In this document: in pieces, positions 22,440 to 34,484 of the stretch | How positions within the stretch are numbered: position 1 is the stretch's first letter | Layout: every line of letters begins with the position of its first letter | NCBI RefSeq assembly: GCF_018873765.1 | Contig: NC_057923.1 | Coordinates: forward strand, 11,234,413-11,298,412 | Length of the DNA: 64,000 bases | Source of the DNA: Telopea speciosissima | Lineage: Eukaryota; Streptophyta; Magnoliopsida; Proteales; Proteaceae | Direction: 5' to 3' | Notes under the pieces: model-generated | Databases searched by the model: none | What the model was told of the DNA's origin: nothing | The model's input: only the letters and a program-made list of their open reading frames with translations | Translations under genes and position numbers: made by a program

Positions 22440-23310
22440 TGGAACCTTAAATGATTTCATATACAAATTGGACTTCTCCACCTAATAACTTAAGCTTTGA
22501 ATTGAACACTTCAAAAGTAATAGATCTATTAGGAAAAAGAATTAAAGAACCAACTCCTCTAGTTCTCGCCTTCTTAGCCCACTTGTAGACTATAGATACT
22601 ATTCGTCTATTCTTCTTCATTATACAAATAAAGTTATAAAATTTCATCAAATGAGAGATATCATAAAGTAAATTAAAAACTTCCCACGGCCATCCTTCGC
22701 TCAATCCCTGCATCAGCTAGTTAACGACTTTTTTATGGTCCATTCATACTATTATACTTGTCCACCCCAGCTTCTTTCACTACCTGCAAGCCCTGAAGCA
22801 GTCCCAATATTTTTTTTAATCCTTGAGGACTCCCTACAAAACCATGATTTATATAGGTCACCACAACCTAAGACTTAATTTGCTTTTCTAATTTTAACAA
22901 GGCAGGATTAGAGATAAGAAACTCAACCAAATCACAAAGAGATGTTGAAGTGAGATATTTAGACCTTAAGCCTTATGATTCAGCAGCCAAGATTCTTTTA
23001 GTAAATTCACAAATTAAAAGGATGATATTCTACTCTTAGTATTGAATGCACCCACCAGGATTTTCCGTTACAAAAAATGAGATTTGTTGTAATGCTCAAT
23101 TATATATACAATTCTAGATTTTTGTTGCCAAAATATTTCCTCTGCTTCTAATTCCCATTTCGATTTTATTATTATTTATCTCCATTAAAAGGTTCAAGAC
23201 AAAAGGAAAGGTTCAACTGTTCAAAGTGCCAAAAATCCCTATTCCAGATTTGCAAAAGTCCAAAAATTGATGGTGTTTAAACCATACTATTTGAAAATGA
23301 AATAATTTAG
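22440..23310 (-). mobile_element. L1-type LINE remnant, unit 2 copy
   Basis: On the minus strand 22713-22447 reads as a decayed RNase H end (WPWEVFNLLYDISHLMKF, YKWAKKAR), and 23230-23310 matches the endonuclease-side piece at 540-650. It is more complete at its 3' end than the unit 1 copy at 230-1030. Confidence 0.55.
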
Positions 23311-23325
23311 GGAAAATTATATTGC

Positions 23326-24830
23326 GATCCCTGAGGTTTGTTCTAAATACAGTACGACCCAGTTTTAATAGGACGGTGCTACTTATAAAATTTAAATGAC
23401 AATTTTGCCTTTCAATTAAAATAATTCTATTCTAATTTTTTATTTTTTTAACATAAAAAGGTGAGACCCACCCCTATTTCTTCTTCTTCTTCAACCACCG
23501 CTGCAACCTTCGTCCCACTCCTTACGATCAAAGCATCATAAAGCTGCAGTCATGCGTGAGCTGCAGAAATCGGTTTGGATTCACGTGTCGCTGACCCAGC
23601 TCCTGCAAAATTGATGGTCAATTTATCTTATCTCTCCTCAATTTCCCCTTCTTCTTTTGTTTCTTTTCATGAGACTAATATTGCTTTCTAGCTGTTATGG
23701 TTTTCGGATTCGAATTTATCTACAGCGGTTTATTGTTACATTTCAACAAACAGTTATCGATCGCTTGATGTTTTCAGTTGGGCTTATGGAATTCATGGCG
23801 ATTCTGTGACTGTTTTCCCTCGAGGGTGCTCACTTCTTTGGATCCGATGATGGTATTTGTGGGTCTACCCACCTTGTTAGGAATCCAGGGTTTTCCTTAG
23901 AAATTAAGGAAGAGAACCCTCTTTGGATATGTTCTTGGAGAACCCAATCTCTGTGTCTGTGTACCCATCTTCATGGGTTTTGGATGAGAACTGACTCGCA
24001 CGGGCCGCCGCCTTGAATTTTATCTGCTTGTATCGTCATGGAGGAGTGAAATAAACTTATTTAAGTTCTGGATTTGATTTTGGTTTACTACACATGAGAT
24101 TTCTGGTAGTTTAGCACACTTGGGTTCGGTTTCTTCCTAAATGTTGAAGGCTGTAAATTTTGGTCCGAGTAGAGGTTTTAGAAGTTTCTGCTTACATGGG
24201 TAACTCTTATTAAAGGTGCAGTAGTGGAAGAGCACGAACTGAAGAAGACGAATAGGATGAGATATCGTCCAAATCGAACAAAACAAATAGTTCCAAGACC
24301 AGATCTGCTTGATCAAAACATAGTGCTTTGCCTAGGAACACATCTCTCCATCATCCAAGATGGCTTTTGACATCGATCGACCCTTCGTTTTTTAAAAAAA
24401 AAAATTGCAGAGCTTTTGATGTTTCTAGTAGATCTTCTGCGAGAGAGAGAGAGACTTACAAGGATAACTAGAGGAGCAAAAAGAAGCAAGGTTTTGAATC
24501 TAATGATATAAGAGTCGGAGACGAAGCCGCCAAGCAAAGCAAAAGCGCAGGTAGTAGCCATGGCCGAAGCTCTGTAAATTTGAAAAGCTTAAACTCGCGA
24601 CTCATTGGAGTAGCAGGGGAAGGGGGTGTGAAGTTTGGGCTGCCCTGTCGGCCTAAAGTAAACTCGGATACCCCTCGAAAGAAAGAAGAAGAAGAAGTTT
24701 GGGCTGCCCTATGGGCAAAAGGATTCAGATCTTCTCCAGCCTCTAGAATAGCAGCCAACTTCCAACACTGCATTCTAGATATGCCACGTGTAAACTAGAA
24801 AATCCAACGGCTCTGTTTTGAAATATTTGA
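23326..24830. other. Possible further gene-capturing element, incomplete
   Basis: Unit 1 similarity stops at GGGAAAATTATATTGCGATC (23326), which resembles the GGG-starting ends of the Mutator-like elements in this window. I could not find a matching inverted right end. The interior has UTR-like and intron-like sequence and, on the minus strand, a transporter fragment at 24458-24560. This may be a one-sided remnant of a Pack-MULE. Confidence 0.35.
24458..24560 (-). pseudogene. Probable NRT1/PTR (NPF) transporter exon fragment
   Basis: The reading MATTCAFALLGGFVSDSY and IRFKTLLLFAPLVIL resembles the early transmembrane region of plant NPF transporters (usual form: ...LALLGGFVSD.. followed by RFKT). 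A good splice donor (CTT-GTAAGT) follows directly. NPF proteins are 12-helix proton-coupled nitrate/peptide transporters of ~600 residues, and only ~34 residues are here. No further NPF exons are visible in the window, so this is a stranded fragment. Family assignment is moderately certain. Confidence 0.5.
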
Positions 24831-26500
24831 AATGCATTTATTAAAAGCGGATGAAGAGGGGCAACCCAAGCTGGACTGCTCAGATAAACCAAATCCGACC
24901 AGGTCCAGCTCGTTTTGCACACTAACAAAACCCTTTTCATTTTCAAAACCTAGCTCTCTTCTTCCTCGAACGAGAAACCTCTCTTCTTCGTCTGCAGAAC
25001 CTGAAACCCGTATCTCTTCTTCCTCTTGTTTTGTGCGTAGCAGAAATCAGGTCTCTTCTTCCACTCATCCAAGCCGAGCTTTTTCCTCTGGCGAACCTCG
25101 AACCTCGAACCAACAAGCACACCTACTTAATTCGTTCAAATCACAATATGGATAATTTTTTAATCCTCCACTATTATAAAACTTATGTGTTGTTTTAGAA
25201 AATAATTTTTTTATCTTCTTCTTTCCCTCATCTGTGATAGTTTTTGTAATTTTCATTTTAGCAAGTAGTGTTCTCTATAGACTTATAAAATTTGTATCGA
25301 CTTCATGATTATTAATCTTCTTCCTTTGACAGTTTTTTAATCCTCCCCTCTTTTTTTTGATAATTTTTAATCCTCCCAAGCATTCGAATATTCGTATACT
25401 TGACAGTATTTTGAGCCCTAATAATTTGACCCCGTTAAGAGCCTGTTTAAAGATTGTTTAGCCAAATAAAGACAAGTCCGATTATGGACTGGAAACCGAA
25501 TGACAGAATAGAAGTGTGTCCATGCTCTGGCCTCCGAAGCCTGATTAGTTAAATTGGCGGTAATTATGCAAAGCTTTAAATTGGTGCGGACCGATTAGAC
25601 CCGACCGATTGAAACCCCTAGTTAGCATGATAATAAGCTCCTAAAATAATCATCCTTCTTGAATAGGTTAGCTTATGTATACCAACCTTTGTTTTATAGT
25701 GCATGCGTTGAGATAAGTTCTTGCATTCCCTTCTTTTAATTTTCACATTTTTTATTTAATTCTATAAATTAGTATGTGATATGATGTGTTTTAGAATATT
25801 CATTATTTAGTAAAAAAAGTCATATAAATAGAAAAATCAGTTTAATCTGGTGGACTTATGTGCCTAATACCTTTCTTGATCTGCAACTTGACTTGAAGTT
25901 AATTTTACTATCGGACCTATTCGAATAGAATTATGTATGTTTTATGTGAATCCTAGACCCTAATCTAAGTGATGAATTCTTATGTCATCCTCTCCCCAAA
26001 AAAGGATAAAAATTCCCTTCAAGAGGACAAGAGATCAGAAATTCGTTGTCCTCACAGAAAGCAAGGATAAAATTGTATATCCTAAAACCATATAGATTGA
26101 ACATATATATTTTTGAAATTACCCACAAGCTTAGCCGACAAGCATCTAGCAATTGATCCCACAAAATCCTGCTTCACCTTTACCATGATATGCTCTTCCT
26201 AGTTCCCAATCTACTCTCAACTGTCAATGTAATATTTTCAAAATTCTTTGAAGAAGCTACTCCTTTTTTGTGTGTGTGTTTCTTAATTCTATTTGATTGT
26301 TTGAAAATAAAACAAAAGTAGACCACATTATTGAGATTTGATATCAAATTTGACACAGAGTCCAGGAGTGTGGCCCTTACGCCAGTGCGAGGGCCAATGA
26401 TACTATGCCAGTAAACATCATCAGGGACAGGATTTTCGCCTTTCATGGGAGGTGGTCATTGTACCCCATCTTGTGTTTGAGCGCAAGAGTTATACTCTTG
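24831..26500. other. Unit 2 sequence without a recognisable gene
   Basis: A/T-rich with pyrimidine-rich patches (24955-25080). An open frame at 24832-25155 is serine-rich low-complexity and matches no family I know. Nothing else is identified. Confidence 0.5.
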
Positions 26501-26782
26501 GACACAGTCCTTTTCCCCACAACGTCCTATCAATCTGACAGTCATAATGATCAAACCATAAATTCACATGTCCACATTGTCTCTGTTGAAAAACTCTCTC
26601 TCTCTTTTGTGGAAAAGAAACAAGTTGAATGGAATTGGAAATTTGTGGCAAGATAGGAAACCTCTTTCCTCTTATATATTTATCAAAGGTAGCAAATTTG
26701 ATCCCCCAACTATATTTTTCCATTGCAATAAAAGGAAAGAGAAGATATGAAAATGTTAACAGATCTACATCATTTTTAAAAC

Positions 26783-27163
26783 GGGTAAATTATACGTCAC
26801 CCTCTAGTTTTCAAATGAAACTCAAATCACCCCCTAGTTTTTGAAAATACTCATCTGTCCCCCCTTCTACAGTAATGGTGTTAGTCTGCTGTTAATTATT
26901 AGTGTGAAAGGACTATTTTACCTTTTTACTAAAACATTAGAATTAAATTTACAATACTACCCTTCAAAATCTATGTTTGGATGTCAAGGGTAGTTTAAGG
27001 ATTTAAATTTATTTAACTGACTGACATCATCACTTAATAGCATAAAACTAAAGATAGGGACTAATTTGTCATATTGGGGTCTAATAAAGGGGTTGATTTG
27101 AGTATTTTCAAAAAACTAGGGTGTGATTTGAGTTTCGTTCAGGAGGTGACTGTGTAATTTACC
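26783..27163. mobile_element. Mutator-like MITE, full copy
   Basis: Ends GGGTAAATTATACGTCACCC and CAGGAGGTGACTGTGTAATTTACC form ~70-bp inverted arms containing TGAAACTCAAATCA and TGATTTGAGTTTCG. Flanks are TTTTAAAAC and TTTTGTAAAAC, an imperfect TSD. The same insertion in unit 3 (38885-39012) has lost its middle. Confidence 0.8.
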
Positions 27164-28097
27164 TTTTGTAAAACTATGTCTAACCCTAGCCATTATATCA
27201 CAGTAGACATTATTTCACAAAGAACCTTTTTACTTGAGCAAGTGGTGGGTTGGGGACTATTGAGACTCCACACCCAATAACTTAACCTTTTTAATCGAAT
27301 TTGTGTTGGGGTTTCATGCAAAAGTAATTAACATTGGATGTGAAGGATGAATTTTTACCCATGATTTTTAGGTATCGATATTAGATCGACTGTATTGGTC
27401 GATCTATATTGATATCAATGGTGATCGTTACTGTTATGTATAATTCGTATTAGGCAACAAGATGGTGTTTTTTAAAATTTTGGCAAACTCAAACCAATAT
27501 TGTCCAATAAGTATCAGTATTAACCATAATGCTGAGTCCTCGAAATAAGTCGATAGTTCTGCCCAAATCCTAACTATTGGGGTATGATGTCTGGTATGCC
27601 ATTCCTTGCATTAGAGATTGATTCCAAATGATCGTTAAAAGGCCATAGGATCCGAAAGGTACCCATAAACAATTATAACCCTATTCTTCATTGATTGTGA
27701 AACAGATCTCATCTCATCATGAACATAGACAATTTTTTCGAATCACAAAAATCTTAGTGTTCACATTATTGTATAATTGTTTGTTTACAGTTTCATTATT
27801 TTCTGGAACGTTTTAAAATCTCGTTTTTTTTCCACCATTATATTTGATGGGTGAGTTTAGTACCTCTGCTTAGAATTTCCTTAGAACAGTGTTTTTGGAG
27901 TCCCATTAAGAGTGGCCCACTAAAAACATGTCCCAAATTTGTTGTTCTCTTGGTCTTGAATGTGGCTAAGTTAAGATGGCGTACCTGACTACGTGAGTCT
28001 TGTGTTGCTTTCTGGGGTATTCATTCACTCACCAAGGAAAACTAATAAATGCAAGACAAAGCGCTGTGTGTAGACTTGCAGAAGACTTGGCCATGAG

Positions 28098-28138
<41 letters not shown>

Positions 28139-28261
28139 CGAATGGTTGTTTGAAAGAGGTGTGGAATTCTCAGAGTTTCACTTAAACCAAGTTGTAGTAG
28201 TCCACATCTTTCAGCTTTCAACTTTCAACTTTCAACTTTCAAGGAAGACCATCTGGAGTTA
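27164..28261. other. Unit 2 non-coding sequence
   Basis: Matches 39013-40075 in unit 3. It includes a decayed TATCGG-like patch near 27370-27430 and a GA microsatellite at 28102-28137. No gene is seen. Confidence 0.6.
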
Positions 28262-29177
28262 TCTTAATTTATCAGAAATCCAAGGTGAACTTTGCGTGTA
28301 TTTTGTTTTATTTTATTTTATTTCTATTTTTTAGAAATAATTTGTAAACCTAAAATAGAAGGTGTTTGGTTGCTACTTCAATTCATAGAATGTATTACAA
28401 CAAATGAAAAATAGGTTTGGCATTCCTATTTCTTAATGGGTCTTCCCAGGTGTCAGTATGCCTAGTGAAGTATAATATTTCACTATTTGTAACTTACCGT
28501 GCATGGGTTATTCCATGTTATAGAGGACCCCATATACATCTCAATGGCCAAATTTTAGTCCAAAGTAAGTAAAGAAAATTGCTAAAACATTGATTCAAAG
28601 TTTTAGTAAAATTACCAAAATACCATAAAATGAAGATGAACATAAAATACAAAATGACATTTTTTGTATTTTTAGCTACTTCCTCTTGAGGGTTTGCAAG
28701 GAGAGAGAGGGAGAGAGAGGGCATTATTTTGGCGTGGTGATTCTTTGGCAAGAATCTGTCTCCAGCAATTCCTAAGGACTTGCAGCAAGGGACTCATCCA
28801 CCTTCCCTGGTTCTATATCTTGGAAATGGGGAAATGATGAGTGGCTCTTGGCTTATTTCTTCTAGAATTATCTCAATGACCATAATTCCCTCATTAGTCA
28901 ACCATGTATGTAACAAACCTCATTAACAAGTTTGTGTGAAATAGGCAAAAACAATTTCTGCATGAGAAATCAAATAAGCTCATCAGCTATTTCCAGATTT
29001 CTATTTAAATTAAATAAGGGGTAGAAATTATACTAAACGATTGTAGAAATAGAATTAAGACAGGGAAACAGAAATAGAAATCGTACCAAAGACTACCTTA
29101 GCATTCAGCTTCCAATGTTGGGTCTAGTTGGATAAATTACTTTGCTAAAGTCAACATATATTTCGGAAGATAGCAGC
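28262..29177. other. Triplicated non-coding leader of the Copia fragment
   Basis: This stretch is found three times, at 3990-4892, 28262-29177 and 40080-42192. The third is interrupted by an L1 and a SINE. No coding sequence is shared among the copies. Confidence 0.7.
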
Positions 29178-30500
29178 ATTCAATGCCTTAATCAACAATG
29201 GGACTTGGTCATTGGTTCCTCGTACCTCTACAATGAATCTTGTGAGCTGTAAATGGGTTTACCGCTTCAAACGTAAAGCCGATGGTGCACTAGAATGATA
29301 CAAGGCTCGCCTAGTTGTAAAGGGATTCCATCAGCAACCCAGGGTTGATTACCAGGAGACCTTCAGTCCTGTTATCAAACCCACCACCATCCGTTCTATC
29401 TTGTCCCTGGCGGTTTCTCATGGTTGGCCAGTTCGCCAGCTTGATGTACACAATGCCTTCTTGCATGGCATTCTGTCTGAAGATGTATTTATGGTCCAAC
29501 CGCAGGGTTTTGTTGACGCTAATCGTCCTGATTATGTTTGCAAGCTTCATCATTCTTTGTATGGGCTAAAACAGGCCCCTCGTGCTTAGTTTCACTGTCT
29601 CTCTCAGTATCTCATCCAACTTGGTTTTCGGGCTTTTCAAACGGATCCCTCATTATTTATTCTTCAAGATGGCAGTCACACTGTATATGTGCTTATCTAT
29701 GTGGACAACATCCTCGTCACTAGCAATTCGGCTGATCAGGTTAGCTCACTCCTTGAGAGATTATCTTCAGAGTTTTCCATCAAGGACCTTGGTCCTCTAT
29801 CTTTCTTTTGGGTGTTGAGGCTACATATCACTCCAAAGGGCTGCTTCTATCTCAATCGGTATGTGGCTGATTTACTCAACCGTGCAGGTATTCAAGATTG
29901 CAAACCCTGCTCCACTCCAATGGCTCTGTCTACTTCGGCTTCTGACCAAGGGGGTGCACTCTTCTCTAATGCCATATCGCTCCATTATGGGTGCGCTCCA
30001 ATATATTACCCTTACACGCCCTGATGTTGCATTCGCTGTGAACTGTGTTTGTCAGTATATGCATGCCCCTACTAAGCATCATTGGTCCTTAGTCAAATTT
30101 TTCCTGCGTTACTTGAAGGCAACTCGGCATCATGGACTCCTTATTAGTCATTCCACTGATCTCACTCTTCAGGCCTACTCCGATGCAGACTGGGCTGGTA
30201 GCAGTGATAATCGCAAATCTACTGGAGCATATGCGATTTTTCTTGGCCCTAATCTCATCTCTTGGAACTCCAAAAAGCAACGAACTGTCGCTCGTTCTTC
30301 TACAGAGTCTGAGTATAAGGCTCTAGCCGACGCTGCAGCAGAGTTGGTCTGGTCGGAGTCGTTATTCACTGAGTTGGGGATTTCTCTCCCTGGCCCCCCG
30401 ATGCTTTGGTGTGATCACATTGGTGCAACCTATTTATCTGCGAACCCGGTTTTTCATGCTCGCACCAAGCTCGTTGAGATCGATTTTCACTTTGTTCGGG
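29178..30500 (+). pseudogene. Copia pol fragment, unit 2 (decayed, YVDN)
   Basis: Segmental paralogue of 4893-6370. The same RT and RNase H blocks are present ([42 protein letters not shown]). It is broken by a stop in the ARLV block region (29297), a TAG after APRA (29587) and several small indels near 29810, 29855 and 29970. The RT box reads YVDN instead of YVDD, which loses the second catalytic aspartate. A ~330-bp deletion at 30500 removes the RNase H C-terminus (ADALTKP) and half of the LTR. Some positions are better preserved than in unit 1, for example a tryptophan codon where unit 1 has a stop near 5984. Confidence 0.9.
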
Positions 30501-31070
30501 ATCCGATTACCCAACCTCATGTATTTATACATCTTTCCTATCAATGAAAATAGGCTGAGAATTCTCAGATCCAATACATGAAGTCTAACTCAGTTTGGGG
30601 TTCCTCTATATGGCTGACCCTAGACATTTCATTTACAATCTCCATAGGATTGGCTGATACACCATGAGAGAATAATCATTCTTTGTTATACCTGGTTCAA
30701 GACCTAACCAATGGGAACAATATATTATTGGGTTTTTTCCCCTTATTTTTGGCTTAAATCAAGCAGTTCTAAGTTTTTTATTTTTTTTATGCTGTGTTAT
30801 GTTGATCCGTCAAGGCACAATGCTTGAAAGCTGCATGCTTGAGATCAATTTAATTCAACTGGAGAAAGCGTTAGTAGGGTTTCCTTCTTCTTCTTCTTCC
30901 TCTTACTGTTATCACAAGGGGAAAAAATGTAAAATAACACACTACAGATGATTAAATTTTGTAAACCACTCCATTCTTATTATCCACAAGAGTATTACAG
31001 TCACGAAGAGAGAGAGAGTCATTATAATGCAATACAAGATTAAAGAGTAGCACATGCCACGAGAAGCATC
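30501..31070. other. LTR remnant and 3' flank of bHLH copy C
   Basis: 30501-30640 matches 6550-6693 (Copia LTR part). 30640-31070 matches the copy A left flank (6700-7130), including the TTC repeat at 30883-30900 and the GA run near 31004-31018. Confidence 0.65.
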
Positions 31071-31077
31071 CAAAGAA

Positions 31078-31811
31078 CTAAAGAACAAACTCCTTCAGTC
31101 TCTGACATAAGCTTGTAGTGTCCACTCCTACTCTTGAGCTAGTAGCCTTCAAAGATTAAAGCAAGCCCATCAATTAATCTTAGAATACATAAAGCTAGCT
31201 AACTAACTAACTAAGAAGTAGATTAAATAGTAATTAATTAATTACCTGAGAGTGGATAGTGTGGAAAACCTTTTCACCCACAACAGAGAAGCTAGCATTC
31301 ACAACTTCTGCACCTTCTTCCGTAAGAATACTAATAACTTCAGAAAACATAAAGTTCTGATTCAATCCAGTGATCAAAGTGATCTCTAAGCTATCATTAC
31401 CCATATCCCTCAGTTCAAATACTGGCACCAAATTTGACCCAATTCTCATTGTGTCTCTCCTCACTTCATTATTGATCCCACAGATTTCCATAGCTTCCTT
31501 CTTCCTTTCTTGGAGTCTTTCCACTCTTTGTCTAAGTTCCTTTATATAACTTGCTGCGTGCTCCAATCGATCTTGCTCTGATGATATTTCCTGGAAATAA
31601 AAAGAACTTAAATTAGTTCACATAAAATTATATTTAATTGGTTAGAAATAGGAGAGACAGAAAGAGAGAAAAGAAGAACCTTAGTAGAGTTATGGTTGCG
31701 AGGGATGAGAGAAGCAAGCTTGAAGGAAAGGTCTTTCATTTGCATTCTTCTGTTTCTTTCAATAGTCTTTCGATCAAGTTTGGATGATGAAGGACTGCAA
31801 CTCTTCTTCAT
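31078..31811 (-). CDS. bHLH transcription factor copy C (bHLH162/bHLH118-like)
   Basis: Three exons: 31680-31811, 31246-31590 and 31078-31146, joined in phase 0 to give 181 residues. The start MKKSCSPSSSKLDRKT and basic motif IERNRRMQMK match copy B. Helix 2 reads DRLEHAASYIKELRQRVERL, and the C-terminal ACT-like domain and the RLKEFVL ending are intact. Differences from B include G27D, S38R/Y40H in the loop, D54E and T94R-type changes, and they spare the E-R contact residues. Its left flank resembles copy A and its right flank copy B, so the single unit 2 gene could be the outcome of unequal crossing over between tandem copies, or the ancestral single state. Confidence 0.9.
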
Positions 31812-31967
31812 CTTTTCTTGTTTTCTTAAAGAGAATGTGAAATAAAGAAAGAAAGCTACTGTCTACAGCAAGTCAACAAAAAAAAACCAGAACCCAGAAA
31901 CCAAAAAAAAAAAAAAAAAAAAAATGGAAAATAAAGGTTGGTGTGTGAGGAAGAGAAGTGGTTAGGG

Positions 31968-31974
31968 TTTTATA
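31968..31974 (-). promoter_or_regulatory. TATA box of bHLH copy C
   Basis: The minus strand reads CTATAAAACC ~157 bp upstream of the ATG at 31811, conserved with copies A and B. Confidence 0.65.
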
Positions 31975-33690
31975 GAGGATGTCGAAAGAAAAGTAAGCTA
32001 AGGAGGAAGAGGAGGGAGTACGTCATCTTTTCAAGGATAAGCCACATAGAGAGAGAAAGAGGGAGAGAGTGAGGGGTTCTTCTTCCATTCGCCTCCTTTC
32101 CTTCAAGACTTTTTGACTGTGGAGAGATATGAGGCGACTTGAGACTATGTAATCAAGTCAAGTCCTCACCTTACTGGCCACAACATCTCATCAAAATATA
32201 TCTCATCTGATTGGCGTAATTTGGTTAGACATATTTTATTATAAGGATCAAAACTTCAATACACTCAAAATACTAAATTATGTAATATTGCATGGCGGCC
32301 CCTCCACCGTTTCACTGACCAGTCTCCATGCCAATTTTAATGTACAGAAGGCGGTTTCTCGGAATGTTGAAATGTTTTTTTTTTTTATCAAGTCTACTCA
32401 GCTGACCAAAGTGTGAGCACTCGTGAGCCTTTTAGCGTTTTCACCAACCATATTTTTTATATTTGCTTTTTTGCCTGGGAGTGTGGCCTCTACGTCAGTA
32501 CTCTCATGTGTTTATCTCTGTTCTTTAAAATCGGGGGATAATGGTGTCTTTTCATATGGGGAGGAAAGAGATAAACTTATGGAAGTACTGGCGTAGATCA
32601 CGTTACTTGACAAAGAACTTTCTCCTTTTTTAGTTTTTAGTTTTTTGCTTTCCGTAATTGGTTTGTTTTGTTCTGGTGAGTCATTGAGTCGTATTAAATT
32701 AAGTGGCACCCATGTTTTGAGGAATTTGAATCGGAATTCTTATTTTGATAAAATCCAAATGATTTAATTTGATATATGATTTGTGATTGGTATTGAATTT
32801 CTAGGGTTTAGACTGATTCTGGCTGAATTTTTGCTTACTTGAACCATTTTTGGAACTTGATAATGAGTGAAGAAAATTCCCATAACAGATAAGATGATCG
32901 ATCTGTTCTTGTCAATAAGGTTTTCCCCTCAATTATTGAATCCCTACCAAAGATTTAATTCACAGTATTGGCACCGGTATCAATCGTTGGTGATACCAAT
33001 GCCTAAAACTTGGTGGAAGGCTAATTTAGACATTACGGTGTATTAAATCTATGTTCTATTCAAACCTAAAATCTTTTTTATCCTAAGTTTGTAAAGCGAG
33101 ACCAATCTCTCCTATTCTCATTGTTGTTCTCCCAGGGTGAATTCCTTTTTGTCCCCCCCCCCCCTTTTATTGTACTTTCTAATGATAAAAAAAGTTAAAT
33201 CAACAACTGTCCTTGAATTGGGGAGGAGATCTATATTAGATTTCTTTGCTTGAAAAAGGAAATATGAGTTCACCTTCAACACATATATTCTTGAATGCCT
33301 AACTTATGAACTGAATTACTTTCATTCTTTACTCCACACTTCTTGTGTGGGATTATTGTACTTAGAGATATCTTTGCTTTTTTTAAAAGGAACTGTGAGT
33401 TCACCTTCAACACATGCCGAACTAATGGACTCAATTACTTACCTTTTTTTCTCTACTCTTCTTGTACAGTGGGCTTATTGTCCCATTCCCATCATGCTCT
33501 AGTTGTGGTAACACATGCATGCATGTGGAGTTGTATGTTTGGCCAGATCTGATTGGAGGAGCAACATGATTGAGAATGTAATTTTGCATTTTAATTTAGC
33601 ACTCTTGCTCTTGAATGAACACATGGTTAATTTCTTGGGCAAAGTAAGTAATTTCATGTTAAAAATAAAATACCACCCTTGTTCTCCTAA
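31975..33690. other. Upstream flank of bHLH copy C, no further gene
   Basis: Aligns with 11365-13340. A poly-C tract at 33153-33164 corresponds to the one at 12935. No conserved open frame is present. Confidence 0.6.
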
Positions 33691-33694
33691 TGGT

Positions 33695-33966
33695 CTCACC
33701 ATCACCACCCCACTCCCACCATTGCCACCGCCACCACCACTACTACCCTGTTACCACCACCACCTCTAGCCCGCTACTACCACCATCACCACCACCACTA
33801 CTACCCTGCTACCACCACTACCATCACTACTACCCTGCTACCACCACCACCACCACTATCCTGCCACCGCTATTGCCGCCACCACCACCACCACCACTAC
33901 TTCCATGTCACCACTACCCTGCCACCACCGTCACCACCACCACTACCCCGCCGCCACCACCACCCT
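33695..33966. repeat. ACC/CAC-rich trinucleotide minisatellite
   Basis: Imperfect ACCACC(A/T)CTACC(C/T)TG units occur over ~270 bp. They are absent from the unit 1 paralogue (~13345-13400). The encoded Pro/His/Thr-rich frames are by-products. Confidence 0.85.
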
Positions 33967-34144
33967 CTTTCCCAAACAAATATAGAGAATCTATTCTTAG
34001 AATTTGAACTATCAAAAGGATTTCTTTATTCTTGAAATATTTCATATTGATACAACCAAAACAATTTTAATTTTTTGACCAAAAATCTATTTGTTGACTA
34101 TTTCAAGAAATCAATCCAAAATTGAAATAGAAATCATACCAAAT

Positions 34145-34340
34145 AAGGCCCTTAGATTGGATAGTAATTGGTATCGGTCTAAATCGGTCAGATTTACTTT
34201 TATTTTCTTTCAAAAATTAGATTTTTTTTTTTACATTTTTATCCTTATCTACACTGCTCCATTAATACAGGATCGACCAAGAATCGATATCGGTCTCCAT
34301 CGATACTGATACGAATACCGATACCTAAAACCATGACTCT
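34145..34340. repeat. TATCGG/CGATAC dispersed repeat copy
   Basis: Paired with 13800-13980 in unit 1. Confidence 0.55.
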
Positions 34341-34484
34341 AATCCAAAAAACCGAAAGTTTGGTGGAAATAATCTCCTTATAAAGACCATGGGAAATTAT
34401 ATGCTGGTACACTGCATACGTAGAGCAGCGGTAATTACGATGATCAGAATGACGTGATGAAGAATTGGACCCTCAAAAAACTTT

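Noticed and set aside
24832..25155. Serine-rich 107-codon open frame
   Set aside because: Low-complexity SSS runs, no recognisable domain and no conserved context.
33690..34007. Open frame rich in Pro, Thr and His
   Set aside because: Product of the ACC trinucleotide array; absent from the unit 1 paralogue.
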